Source: AC-32 sp036522595
Lineage (GTDB): Bacteria > Actinomycetota > Thermoleophilia > Gaiellales > Gaiellaceae
DNA length: 8,209 bases
Assembly (NCBI GenBank): GCA_036522595.1
Contig: DATDFL010000040.1
Coordinates: 1-8,209 of the forward strand
Reading direction: 5' to 3'
Shown: positions 1-5,708 of the stretch, piece by piece
How positions within the stretch are numbered: position 1 is the first letter of the stretch
Layout: each line of letters starts with the position of its first letter
Made by a program: the position numbers and the translations under genes
The notes under the pieces: model-generated
Database searches by the model: none
What the model was told of the DNA's origin: nothing
The model's input: the letters and a program-made list of their open reading frames with translations, nothing else

Positions 1-161
1 GCCTCGAGCACCGACGGCCAGGTGAAGTTCTCGGAGGCGATCAGCTCGATCTGGCCGCGTTGGCGCTCGAGCTCCTTGCCGATCAGCTCGGCGATTGCGG
101 GATCGATCTCGGCCAGGCCCGCGGTGCGGAGGTGCTGGACAGTCTCCTGCGCAACAGCCAC
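1..161 (-). CDS. glyA: Serine hydroxymethyltransferase, N-terminal part (runs off left edge)
   Basis: This is the first ~53 residues of a PLP enzyme that interconverts serine and glycine while loading one-carbon units on tetrahydrofolate in the cytoplasm. The visible protein begins VAVAQETVQHL and contains an acidic helix followed by IELIASENFTWPSVLE (about residues 38-53). This closely matches the conserved LIASENF...VLEA signature at the N-terminus of SHMT. The catalytic lysine and the rest of the protein lie beyond the window. The start is placed at a GTG (161-159) because it lies 10 bp after the tsaC stop and gives a normal-length N-terminus. No good Shine-Dalgarno is seen, so coupling to tsaC is likely. 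The frame is open further upstream inside tsaC, so a slightly longer product cannot be excluded. It is the last visible gene of the prfA-prmC-hydrolase-tsaC-glyA operon. Family assignment is firm; the start is less so. Confidence 0.9.
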   Translation of the reverse strand, partial: MAVAQETVQHLRTAGLAEIDPAIAELIGKELERQRGQIELIASENFTWPSVLE

Positions 162-171
162 GCCGTAGATG

Positions 172-750
172 CTACTCGCGAAGCCTGCCGACAGTCGCAA
201 GCGCTTCGGCCGCGGGCACCGCGCCCTCTCGGAGCACCCGTGGTTCGGCGCCCGTCAGGTCGAGCACCGTCGACGGCGTGCCGGGCAGCTCGCCGCCGTC
301 GACGATTGCGCCACACGCCGCGCGGATCTCCGCCGGCACGTCCTCCAGGCGGCGAGGATCGGGGCCACCGTGGAGGTTCGCGCTCGTCGCGAGGACGGCG
401 CCGGCGTCGCCGAGCACCTCCGCGGCCTGGGCCGGAAGGTCGGGCACCCGGACGCCGATGGTGGCATCGCCGCCCAGCCAGGGATAGCGCCGCTGCGGGT
501 CCGGAAGGATCAGCGTGTAGGGGCCGGGCAGGAGTGCCCGCAGCGTGCGCTCGGGCAGCTCGGGGACGAGCTCGAGCAGCGTCTCGAGGTCGGGTGCGAG
601 CAGGGCCGTCGGCTGCCGTTCCTCACGGCCCTTGAGGCGCGCGAGGAGCAAGGCCGCCTCGGCAGTCGGCTCGGCGCAGAGGCCGTAGACCGTGTCCGTG
701 GGCAGCACGACGGGCTCGCCCGCCCTGATGGCGGCGACGGCGCCGGTCAA
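172..750 (-). CDS. tsaC: L-threonylcarbamoyladenylate synthase (TsaC/YrdC/Sua5 family)
   Basis: A 192-residue cytoplasmic enzyme that makes threonylcarbamoyl-AMP from threonine, bicarbonate and ATP, the first step of t6A37 modification of tRNAs reading ANN codons. Visible signatures are PTDTVYGL (17-24), the basic KGR turn (40-42), LLPGPYTLIL (73-82), GVRVPDLP (99-106), LATSANLHGG (120-129) and PSTVLDLTG (159-167), followed by VLREGA (172-177). The length fits the single-domain TsaC form. The extra C-terminal Sua5 domain found in ~340-residue relatives is absent. The chosen start is TTG (750-748), because it forms a TTGA overlap with the stop of the upstream hydrolase and gives a complete YrdC fold. 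No strong ribosome-binding site precedes it, so it probably depends on translational coupling. The partner genes tsaB, tsaD and tsaE are not in the window. Identification is secure. Confidence 0.94.
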   Translation of the reverse strand: MTGAVAAIRAGEPVVLPTDTVYGLCAEPTAEAALLLARLKGREERQPTALLAPDLETLLELVPELPERTLRALLPGPYTLILPDPQRRYPWLGGDATIGVRVPDLPAQAAEVLGDAGAVLATSANLHGGPDPRRLEDVPAEIRAACGAIVDGGELPGTPSTVLDLTGAEPRVLREGAVPAAEALATVGRLRE

Positions 751-1598
751 GCGCCCAGGAACGAGGCAACCGCCTCGGCGAAGGCCTCGCGCGCCTCGAA
801 GAAGACGAAGTGCCCGCAGCCCGGGATGATCACCTTCGACACGTCGGCGAGCCCCAGCTCGATATCGGAAGCGGACGGCGGCCCGGTGATGAAGTCCTCC
901 GCGCCGGCGATCACGAGCGTCGGCGCGGTGATCCGCTCGAGCTCGGGCCGCAGGTCGAACGTCGGGAAGACCTCCTGGTTGAAGTAGCGGAGCGTGTCCG
1001 CGTTCGTGGCTTCGGCGCGCAGGATCTCGAGGTAGTCGCGAGCCGCGTCGTCGTAGTGCGCGAAGTAGAACGGGAACTCGCGGAACGCGAGTGCCTGCAT
1101 CTCCTCGTCGGTCGTGAACGCTCCTGCCTGCTCCTCTTCGAGCGCGGCCTTGGCATCCGCGTACCAGGGCTCGCCCGAGTGCGACTCCATCGCCTTCTGC
1201 ATCGCTTCTTCCTGCCCCGGCGCCCAGCGGGCGAGGGTGCTTGCCAGGATCAGCCGCTCGATGCGCTCGGGATGACGGGCAGCGTAGGCGATCGCGATGA
1301 CACCGCCGTGCGAATGGCCGAGCAGGTTGAGCCGCTCGAGGCCGAGGTGTCGGCGAAGCTCCTCGAGGTCGCCGACGTAGTCCTGGATCGTGTAGGCGCT
1401 GGAGTCGGCCGGCCGGTCCGAGCCGCCGGTGCCGCGAGGGTCGAGCAGGATCAGCTCGAGCCGCTCGTAAAGCCCGCCGAGGTCTCCGAGGTAACTCGCC
1501 GAGAACCCCGGGCCGCCGCCGTGGCAGACGAGCGTCGGGCCGGCGCCCTCCCGCCGGTACGCGAGCGTGCGGCCGTCCTCGGTCTTCAGCCCTTCCAT
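747..1598 (-). CDS. Alpha/beta hydrolase, proline iminopeptidase-like (peptidase S33 type)
   Basis: A 283-residue serine hydrolase with a complete catalytic apparatus. The oxyanion motif CHGGGPGFSASYL is at 25-37 and DPRGTGGSDRP at 53-63. The nucleophile elbow GHSHGG (94-99) carries Ser96. The acid is probably Asp235 in AGAEDFITGP, and the base His263 in GCGHFVFFE. The HGGPG-like loop and DxRGxGxS strand are typical of proline iminopeptidases and related S33 or epoxide-hydrolase-like enzymes. The cap region (about 125-205) is helical and rich in acidic and aromatic residues. No signal peptide is seen, so it should be cytoplasmic. The substrate cannot be read from sequence; an aminopeptidase, lactonase or ester hydrolase are all possible. 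The start is ATG at 1598, preceded by GAGGGG; the longer open frame upstream only overlaps prmC. It overlaps the prmC end by 13 bp and shares TTGA with tsaC, so it is embedded in the operon. Confidence 0.88.
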   Translation of the reverse strand: MEGLKTEDGRTLAYRREGAGPTLVCHGGGPGFSASYLGDLGGLYERLELILLDPRGTGGSDRPADSSAYTIQDYVGDLEELRRHLGLERLNLLGHSHGGVIAIAYAARHPERIERLILASTLARWAPGQEEAMQKAMESHSGEPWYADAKAALEEEQAGAFTTDEEMQALAFREFPFYFAHYDDAARDYLEILRAEATNADTLRYFNQEVFPTFDLRPELERITAPTLVIAGAEDFITGPPSASDIELGLADVSKVIIPGCGHFVFFEAREAFAEAVASFLGA

Positions 1599-2425
1599 TT
1601 CCCCTCGACCACTCGGTCCCTCCCGGCGAGATCCGGGGTGATCGTAACCCGCTCGTAGCCGAGCTCCTGCAGGAGATCCCGAATCCGCTCCCCGGTCCCG
1701 GCCGCGGTCTCGAGCACGAGCCAGCCCCCGGGCCGGAGCGCCTCGGTGGCGGCGCGCGCGACGGCCTCGGTGGCCCCGCTCGCGACGAGTGCGATGTGCG
1801 GCTCCCAGTCGCGCACCTCGGGCTGCAGCGTCGGGAGCTCCTCGGGCTCGACGTAGGGCGGGTTGGAAACGACGAGGTCGAACTGCGACTCGCCCAGGCC
1901 CTCGGTGAGGTCGTGCTCGACGAGCTCCACGCGGCCGTCGATCCCGGTCAGCTCGCGGTTCTCGCCGGCGAGGGTGAGGGCGTCCGGCGAAGCGTCGATG
2001 GCGGTGACGCGCGCTCCAGCGTGCTCGTCCGCGATCGCCAGCGCGATGGCACCGGTGCCCGTGCCGACGTCGAGCACGTCCGGATCGGGCTCGTCGCGGA
2101 TGTGCTCCAGCGCTCGCTCGACCACGACCTCCGTCTCGGGACGCGGAATCAGCGCGCGGCGGTCGGTCTTCAGGGTCAGGCGGCGGAAGCCCCACTCGCC
2201 GAGGATGTACGCGAGCGGCTCGCGCCGGACGCGCCGAACGACGTTCGCCTCGAACGCGGCCTCCTGCCCGGGAGTCAGCTCGCGGTCGAGCTCGGCGTAG
2301 AGGAGCGCGCGTGCACAGTCGTCGCACGCGCGCGCGAGAAGCAGCTCCGACTCGAGCCGCGCTGATTCGATCCCTGCCTCCGCAAGCCTCGCGGTGGCGG
2401 AGGCAAGCGCCTCGCCGAGGGTCAC
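1586..2425 (-). CDS. prmC: Peptide chain release factor N(5)-glutamine methyltransferase
   Basis: A 279-residue SAM-dependent methyltransferase (HemK/PrmC) that methylates the glutamine of the GGQ loop of class I release factors, raising termination efficiency. The N-terminal helical substrate-binding domain spans about 1-75. The bridge PLAYILGEWGFRRLTLK (70-86) and IPRPETE (93-99) is followed by the Rossmann methyltransferase domain, with the SAM loop DVGTGTGAIALAIA (119-132). The catalytic NPPY motif (188-191) holds the target glutamine, and a C-terminal LRPGGWLVLE strand lies at about 230-239. Length is normal for the family. The start is GTG (2425-2423), whose GTGA overlaps the prfA stop. 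This puts the enzyme directly behind the gene for its substrate, a very common arrangement, and suggests coupled translation. The C-terminus overlaps the next gene by 13 bp. Identification is secure. Confidence 0.96.
   Translation of the reverse strand: MTLGEALASATARLAEAGIESARLESELLLARACDDCARALLYAELDRELTPGQEAAFEANVVRRVRREPLAYILGEWGFRRLTLKTDRRALIPRPETEVVVERALEHIRDEPDPDVLDVGTGTGAIALAIADEHAGARVTAIDASPDALTLAGENRELTGIDGRVELVEHDLTEGLGESQFDLVVSNPPYVEPEELPTLQPEVRDWEPHIALVASGATEAVARAATEALRPGGWLVLETAAGTGERIRDLLQELGYERVTITPDLAGRDRVVEGKWKG
1601..1606 (-). promoter_or_regulatory. Ribosome-binding site of the hydrolase gene
   Basis: GAGGGG on the minus strand ends two bases before the ATG at 1598. It is the clearest Shine-Dalgarno-like sequence at any start in the prfA-glyA operon, and it lies inside the last codons of prmC. 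It supports ATG 1598 over any of the upstream in-frame codons. Confidence 0.55.
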
Positions 2426-3459
2426 TCGAGCGCCCGCCGCCGGTCCTCGGCGGTGAGCGCCTCGGAGAACTCGTCCAGCTCGCCCTCGAGGATCTTGTCG
2501 AGGCGGTGCACGGTCAGGTGCACACGGTGGTCGGTGAGGCGGTTCTCGGGGAAGTTGTAGGTGCGGATCTTCTCGGCGCGCTGCCCGGAGCCGATCTGCG
2601 AGCGGCGCGCGGCGGCCTCCTCGGCCTGCTGGCGCTCGCGCTCGGCCTCGTAGAGCCGTGCGCGGAGAACGCGAAGCGCCTTCGTCTTGTTCTGGAGCTG
2701 CGACTTCTCGTCCTGCATCGCGACGACGATCCCCGTCGGCACGTGCGTGATCCGCACGGCGGAGTCGGTCGTGTTGACGCTCTGGCCGCCGGGCCCGGTC
2801 GAGCGATAGACGTCGATCTTGAGGTCGTTCGGATCGAGCTCGACCTCGACCTCCTCCGCCTCCGGCATCACTGCGACGGTCGCCGTGGACGTGTGGATGC
2901 GGCCCTGGCTCTCGGTCTCCGGGACGCGTTGGACGCGGTGCGTGCCCGCCTCCCACTTGAAGACCGAGTAGGCCCCGTCGCCCTTGACTGCGAAGACGAT
3001 CTCCTTGTAGCCGCCTGCCTCGTTGCCGCTCACCTCGAGCTGCTCGACGTTGAAGCCACGCCGTTCCGCGTAGCGGGTGAGCATGCGGAAGACGTCGCCG
3101 GCCCAGAGGGCGGCCTCGTCGCCGCCGACGCCCTGGCGGATCTCGACGATCACGTCCTTCCGGTCGGCCGGGTCGGTCTCGACGAGCGCGAGCTTGAGCT
3201 CCTCCTCGAGAGCCGCGCGGCGCTCCTCGAGCTCCGGGACGAGCTCGCGCAGGTCGCCGTCGTCGCGGGCCGCATCGAGGTCCTCGGAGACCTCGCGCCA
3301 CTCGCGGGCCAGCTTGTTCGGGCCCTCGAGCTCCTTGAGCCGCCGGCCGACCTCCGCCGCCTCGCGGTGGTCGTTGTAGACGGCAGGGTCGGACATGCGC
3401 TCCTGCGTTTCCTGGTACGAGCGCTCCAGCTCGGTTACGAGATCCTTCATGTCCGCCAT
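2422..3459 (-). CDS. prfA: Peptide chain release factor 1
   Basis: A class I release factor (345 residues) that reads UAA/UAG in the ribosomal A site and triggers peptidyl-tRNA hydrolysis. The N-terminal coiled-coil domain (about 5-95) is rich in Glu/Arg/Leu. The PCRF domain includes EIRQGVGGDEAALWAGDVFRM (106-126, approx.). The stop-codon tripeptide PxT is PET (180-182) in RVPETESQGR, and the RF1 hallmark HTSTATVAVMPE is at 189-200. The GGQ loop STGPGGQSVNT (220-230) has Gln226 as the presumed PrmC target. The C-terminal RTYNFPENRLTDHR (299-312) is also typical. PxT rather than SPF shows it is RF1, not RF2. The start at ATG 3459 is favoured by a TACCCT element 7 nt upstream that would give a leaderless mRNA. 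Other in-frame ATGs at 3450 and 3492 are possible. It opens the operon and is divergent from the secreted-protein gene. Confidence 0.96.
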   Translation of the reverse strand: MADMKDLVTELERSYQETQERMSDPAVYNDHREAAEVGRRLKELEGPNKLAREWREVSEDLDAARDDGDLRELVPELEERRAALEEELKLALVETDPADRKDVIVEIRQGVGGDEAALWAGDVFRMLTRYAERRGFNVEQLEVSGNEAGGYKEIVFAVKGDGAYSVFKWEAGTHRVQRVPETESQGRIHTSTATVAVMPEAEEVEVELDPNDLKIDVYRSTGPGGQSVNTTDSAVRITHVPTGIVVAMQDEKSQLQNKTKALRVLRARLYEAERERQQAEEAAARRSQIGSGQRAEKIRTYNFPENRLTDHRVHLTVHRLDKILEGELDEFSEALTAEDRRRALE

Positions 3460-3466
3460 ACGAGCA

Positions 3467-3472
3467 AGGGTA
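3467..3472 (-). promoter_or_regulatory. Possible -10 element for leaderless prfA transcript
   Basis: The minus strand reads TACCCT, fitting TANNNT, exactly 7 nt before the ATG at 3459. No Shine-Dalgarno precedes that ATG. This layout is the classic leaderless promoter pattern of actinobacteria. No convincing -35 hexamer is seen. Assignment is inferred from spacing only. Confidence 0.35.
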
Positions 3473-3489
3473 ATGGCTTCTTCCGCGCC

Positions 3490-3495
3490 CATACT
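3490..3495 (+). promoter_or_regulatory. Possible -10 element for the secreted-protein gene
   Basis: CATACT matches four of six positions of TATAAT and ends 6 nt before the GTG start at 3502. There is no clear Shine-Dalgarno in the few bases between. A leaderless transcript is therefore plausible. It lies in the 42-bp divergent gap shared with prfA, so the two promoters would overlap or crowd each other. Confidence 0.28.
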
Positions 3496-3501
3496 TGGCG
3501 G

Positions 3502-4584
3502 GTGCGAATCGTTACGTTCGCTGCGCTGGCAGCTCTCATCCTCGGCCTCTCGAGCGCGCAGGCGACGAGCAGCAGGCCCTGGTGCGAGGCGGCGCGGAGC
3601 CAGGCGTGGCGCACGGCTCTGGCGCGCTCGGTCGTCCCGCTTTCGCGCCGGGTCTCGCTGGTCGCGGTGGGCGCGCCCCGCGACGGTCACCGGTTCTTCG
3701 CCGAGCTCTACTCGAAGACGTTTTCAGGCATCGCCGAGGTGGACACGCGGACGGGTCGCTACCGGCCGATCCACCGGTTCGCGCACCCCGCCCGCGACCA
3801 GGCGGTCGGAAGCTTCGGCGGTCGCTGGCTCGTCTGGCAGGAGCTCCATACGTTCGACCTGGCGCCCAGGGACTTCGACCTCTGGGCCTACGACACGCGC
3901 ACCCGGGCCGTTCGCCGGATCGGGGCCTCCGCGCCAGACCTCTGGCCGAGCCCCGGCTGGCGGGCTCCCGACGTGCGGGGCGGGTATGCGGTCTGGGCCC
4001 AGGGCTCCGGGCCGGACGGGCTCGCGGACGTCCATGTCTATGACCTGGCGGCGGGCAAGGATCGCGTCGTCCGGCACGGTCACGCGCAGAACCCGTTTCT
4101 CATCTCAGGTCATCGCGTCGCCTGGCCGGAGTCGGCCTCACCTGGCGCTCTGACGCGGATCCGGGTCGGCGGCGCGGCGACCGGCGCCGCGCTTCCGGTC
4201 CCGGTGGCGCTCCGGCCGCTTCGAGGCGTCTACGCACCGGCGACCGACGGGAACGCGATTGCGTACTCGGCGTCCCGGGACAGGACGCTCTGGTGGTCGC
4301 CGTCCCTGCGCCGCGCACCCCGCCGCGTCTTCCGCACGCGCGGCGTGGAGACGGTCGACAACTCGCTCCAGATCTCGGGGCGTTATGTCTTCTTCGGCGT
4401 CCAGCCCCGCAGCTACGTCGCCGATGCGAGCACCGGTCGGTACGTCTCGATCGGCGCTGGCTGGAGCCGGATGAGCTCCGTCGGCCTGGTCGTTCAGAGG
4501 CCCAGCGCGGGCAAAGCCTCGCACGCGATCGCGGATGTCGACTTTCTCCGGCGCGCCTCGTTCCCGCCGGTTCCGCGCTGCTAG
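3502..4584 (+). CDS. Secreted protein with beta-propeller-like repeats, function unknown
   Basis: A 360-residue protein I do not recognise by name. It begins VRIVTFAALAALILGLSSAQA, a good Sec signal peptide with a likely cut after AQA (residue 21) and no lipobox. The mature part repeats a blade-like pattern: a strand such as GGRWLVWQE (106-114), GGYAVWAQ (160-167), GHRVAWPE (203-210), GNAIAYSA (250-257) or GRYVFFGV (293-300), followed by units like DLWAYDTRTRAVRRI (126-140), DVHVYDLAAGKDRVV (176-190) and YVADASTGRYVSI (305-317). This resembles TolB/WD40-type propellers of about six blades. No catalytic motif is seen. Only two cysteines occur, Cys28 and the terminal Cys360, so a ring-closing disulfide is possible. 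The start is GTG 3502; the frame is open far upstream, but only antisense to prfA. It sits alone on the plus strand between two minus-strand operons. Confidence 0.8.
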   Translation: MRIVTFAALAALILGLSSAQATSSRPWCEAARSQAWRTALARSVVPLSRRVSLVAVGAPRDGHRFFAELYSKTFSGIAEVDTRTGRYRPIHRFAHPARDQAVGSFGGRWLVWQELHTFDLAPRDFDLWAYDTRTRAVRRIGASAPDLWPSPGWRAPDVRGGYAVWAQGSGPDGLADVHVYDLAAGKDRVVRHGHAQNPFLISGHRVAWPESASPGALTRIRVGGAATGAALPVPVALRPLRGVYAPATDGNAIAYSASRDRTLWWSPSLRRAPRRVFRTRGVETVDNSLQISGRYVFFGVQPRSYVADASTGRYVSIGAGWSRMSSVGLVVQRPSAGKASHAIADVDFLRRASFPPVPRC

Positions 4585-5483
4585 GCCATTATTTCGACGC
4601 GCGCGTCAGTGGAACGCCCTTCGAGCGCGAGCACCTCGCGGAGCGCGCGGATCGAGACCTCGAGCTGGTCGAGGGTCGGCTCGCGGGTCGTCAGGCGCTG
4701 CAGCCAGAGGCCCGGCGCGAGGAGCGTCATCAGCACTCGGTTGCCGGTGTGCTTGCCCGCGAAGCGGATCAGCTCGTAGGCGAGCCCGGCGATCAGCGGG
4801 AGGAAGAGAATGCGGGTCGCGATCAGCCAGTACCACGCGGGCCTGCCGAAGAAGGCGAAGACGAAGATCGCGATCACCATCACCCAGAGCAGGAAGGCGG
4901 TGCCGCAGCGCGGGTGGATCTGGCTGAAGCGCTGCACCGTCTGGGGCTCGAGCTCCTCGCCGGCCTCGAACGCGTTGATCGCCTTGTGCTCGGCGCCGTG
5001 GTACTGGAAGACGCGGCGCAGGTCAGGCAGGAGAGAGATGACGCTCAGGTAGACCACGAAGACGGTCACGCGGATCATTCCTTCGACGAGGACGAACCAG
5101 AAGCCGTTCGAGATCGGCAGCAGGTCGGCGAGCAGCGCGGGACCGACCTTGAAGAGCGAGATCGCGAACCCGATCGCGAGGAGGAACGCGAACACGATCG
5201 CGCCGCGTGAGAGCTCCTGCTCGGCCTCCTCGTTGTCCTCGGCCGCGGCGTAGTTCGCGGAGATCGCAAGCGCGCGGAAGCCGATCGCAAGCGACTCGCC
5301 GAGTGCGATCACGCCGCGGATGATCGGCAGCCGGAAGAACCAGTGCCGTTTCATCACGGACTCGATCGGGCGGCAGACCTCCGCGATCTGGCCGTTCGGC
5401 TTACGGACCGCGACGGCCCAGTTCGAGGGCCCTCGCATCATCACGCCCTCGAGGACGGCCTGCCCGCCGATCGGGGCGCTCAT
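4581..5483 (-). CDS. DUF1385 family membrane protein (YqhQ-like)
   Basis: A 300-residue integral membrane protein of the DUF1385 family (Bacillus YqhQ is a member); its biochemical role is not established. Family signatures are the N-terminal GGQAVLEGVMMRGP (6-19), YHGAEHKAINAFEAGEEL (161-178) and SQIHPRCGTAFLL (187-199). Likely membrane segments lie at about 93-115, 128-152, 194-213 and 217-238. A further amphipathic stretch lies near 52-75, and an acidic loop (AAEDNEEAEQE) precedes the first helix. The conserved histidines and Cys193 between helices could bind a metal or ligand, but this is speculation. The start is ATG 5483, 6 bp after the rpmE stop, with a weak AGAGAG upstream. Linkage to rpmE and prfA is, to my knowledge, common in Gram-positive and actinobacterial genomes. 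Here the prfA side is separated by an inverted gene. Its stop codon shares CTAG with the converging gene. Confidence 0.93.
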   Translation of the reverse strand: MSAPIGGQAVLEGVMMRGPSNWAVAVRKPNGQIAEVCRPIESVMKRHWFFRLPIIRGVIALGESLAIGFRALAISANYAAAEDNEEAEQELSRGAIVFAFLLAIGFAISLFKVGPALLADLLPISNGFWFVLVEGMIRVTVFVVYLSVISLLPDLRRVFQYHGAEHKAINAFEAGEELEPQTVQRFSQIHPRCGTAFLLWVMVIAIFVFAFFGRPAWYWLIATRILFLPLIAGLAYELIRFAGKHTGNRVLMTLLAPGLWLQRLTTREPTLDQLEVSIRALREVLALEGRSTDARVEIMA

Positions 5484-5489
5484 CGCTCT

Positions 5490-5708
5490 CTAGGTGGCCT
5501 TGCTGCGGTCGGCCTTCTCGAGGCGGCGCTGGAAGCGCTCCACGCGGCCGCCCGTATCCATCAGCTTCTGCTTGCCCGTGTAGAACGGGTGGCAGGCCGA
5601 GCAGACCTCGACGTGGAGCTCGGGCTTGGTGGAGCGCGTCTGGAACTCGTTGCCGCAGGCGCAGCGAACGTTCGCCAGGACGTACTCGGGATGGATATCG
5701 GCCTTCAT
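5490..5708 (-). CDS. rpmE: 50S ribosomal protein L31, zinc-binding type
   Basis: A 72-residue ribosomal protein of the large subunit, at the central protuberance near the bridge to the 30S head. It begins MKADIHPEY, the usual L31 start. It carries the four zinc-ribbon cysteines Cys16, Cys18, Cys36 and Cys39 (VRCACGN and VCSACHPFYTGKQK), marking it as the C+ (zinc) type rather than the zinc-free paralogue. The C-terminal tail is basic, ending GRVERFQRRLEKADRSKAT (approx. 54-72). ATG 5708 forms an ATGA overlap with the threonine ammonia-lyase stop, so translation is probably coupled. The next gene starts 6 bp downstream. No upstream Zur-like site is evident, as the gene lacks its own promoter space. 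Identification is secure. Confidence 0.96.
   Translation of the reverse strand: MKADIHPEYVLANVRCACGNEFQTRSTKPELHVEVCSACHPFYTGKQKLMDTGGRVERFQRRLEKADRSKAT

Noticed and set aside
60..987. Overlapping plus-strand frames at the left end
   Set aside because: Arg/Ala/Pro-rich shadows of glyA, tsaC and the hydrolase, whose minus-strand products carry clear family motifs.
1599..2327. N-terminal extension of the hydrolase frame
   Set aside because: Arg-rich sequence without homology, entirely overlapping prmC; ATG 1598 has a Shine-Dalgarno and begins a complete hydrolase.
2311..3501. Long plus-strand open frame joined in frame to the secreted protein
   Set aside because: It is antisense to prmC and prfA, has a low-complexity Leu/Asp/Arg composition caused by GC-rich codon bias, and would bury the signal peptide. 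The real start is GTG 3502.
3460..3690. Longer prfA N-terminus
   Set aside because: Most of it is antisense to the secreted-protein signal peptide and is not RF1-like. Only the short extension to ATG 3492 (11 residues) stays possible, and it lacks a ribosome-binding site.
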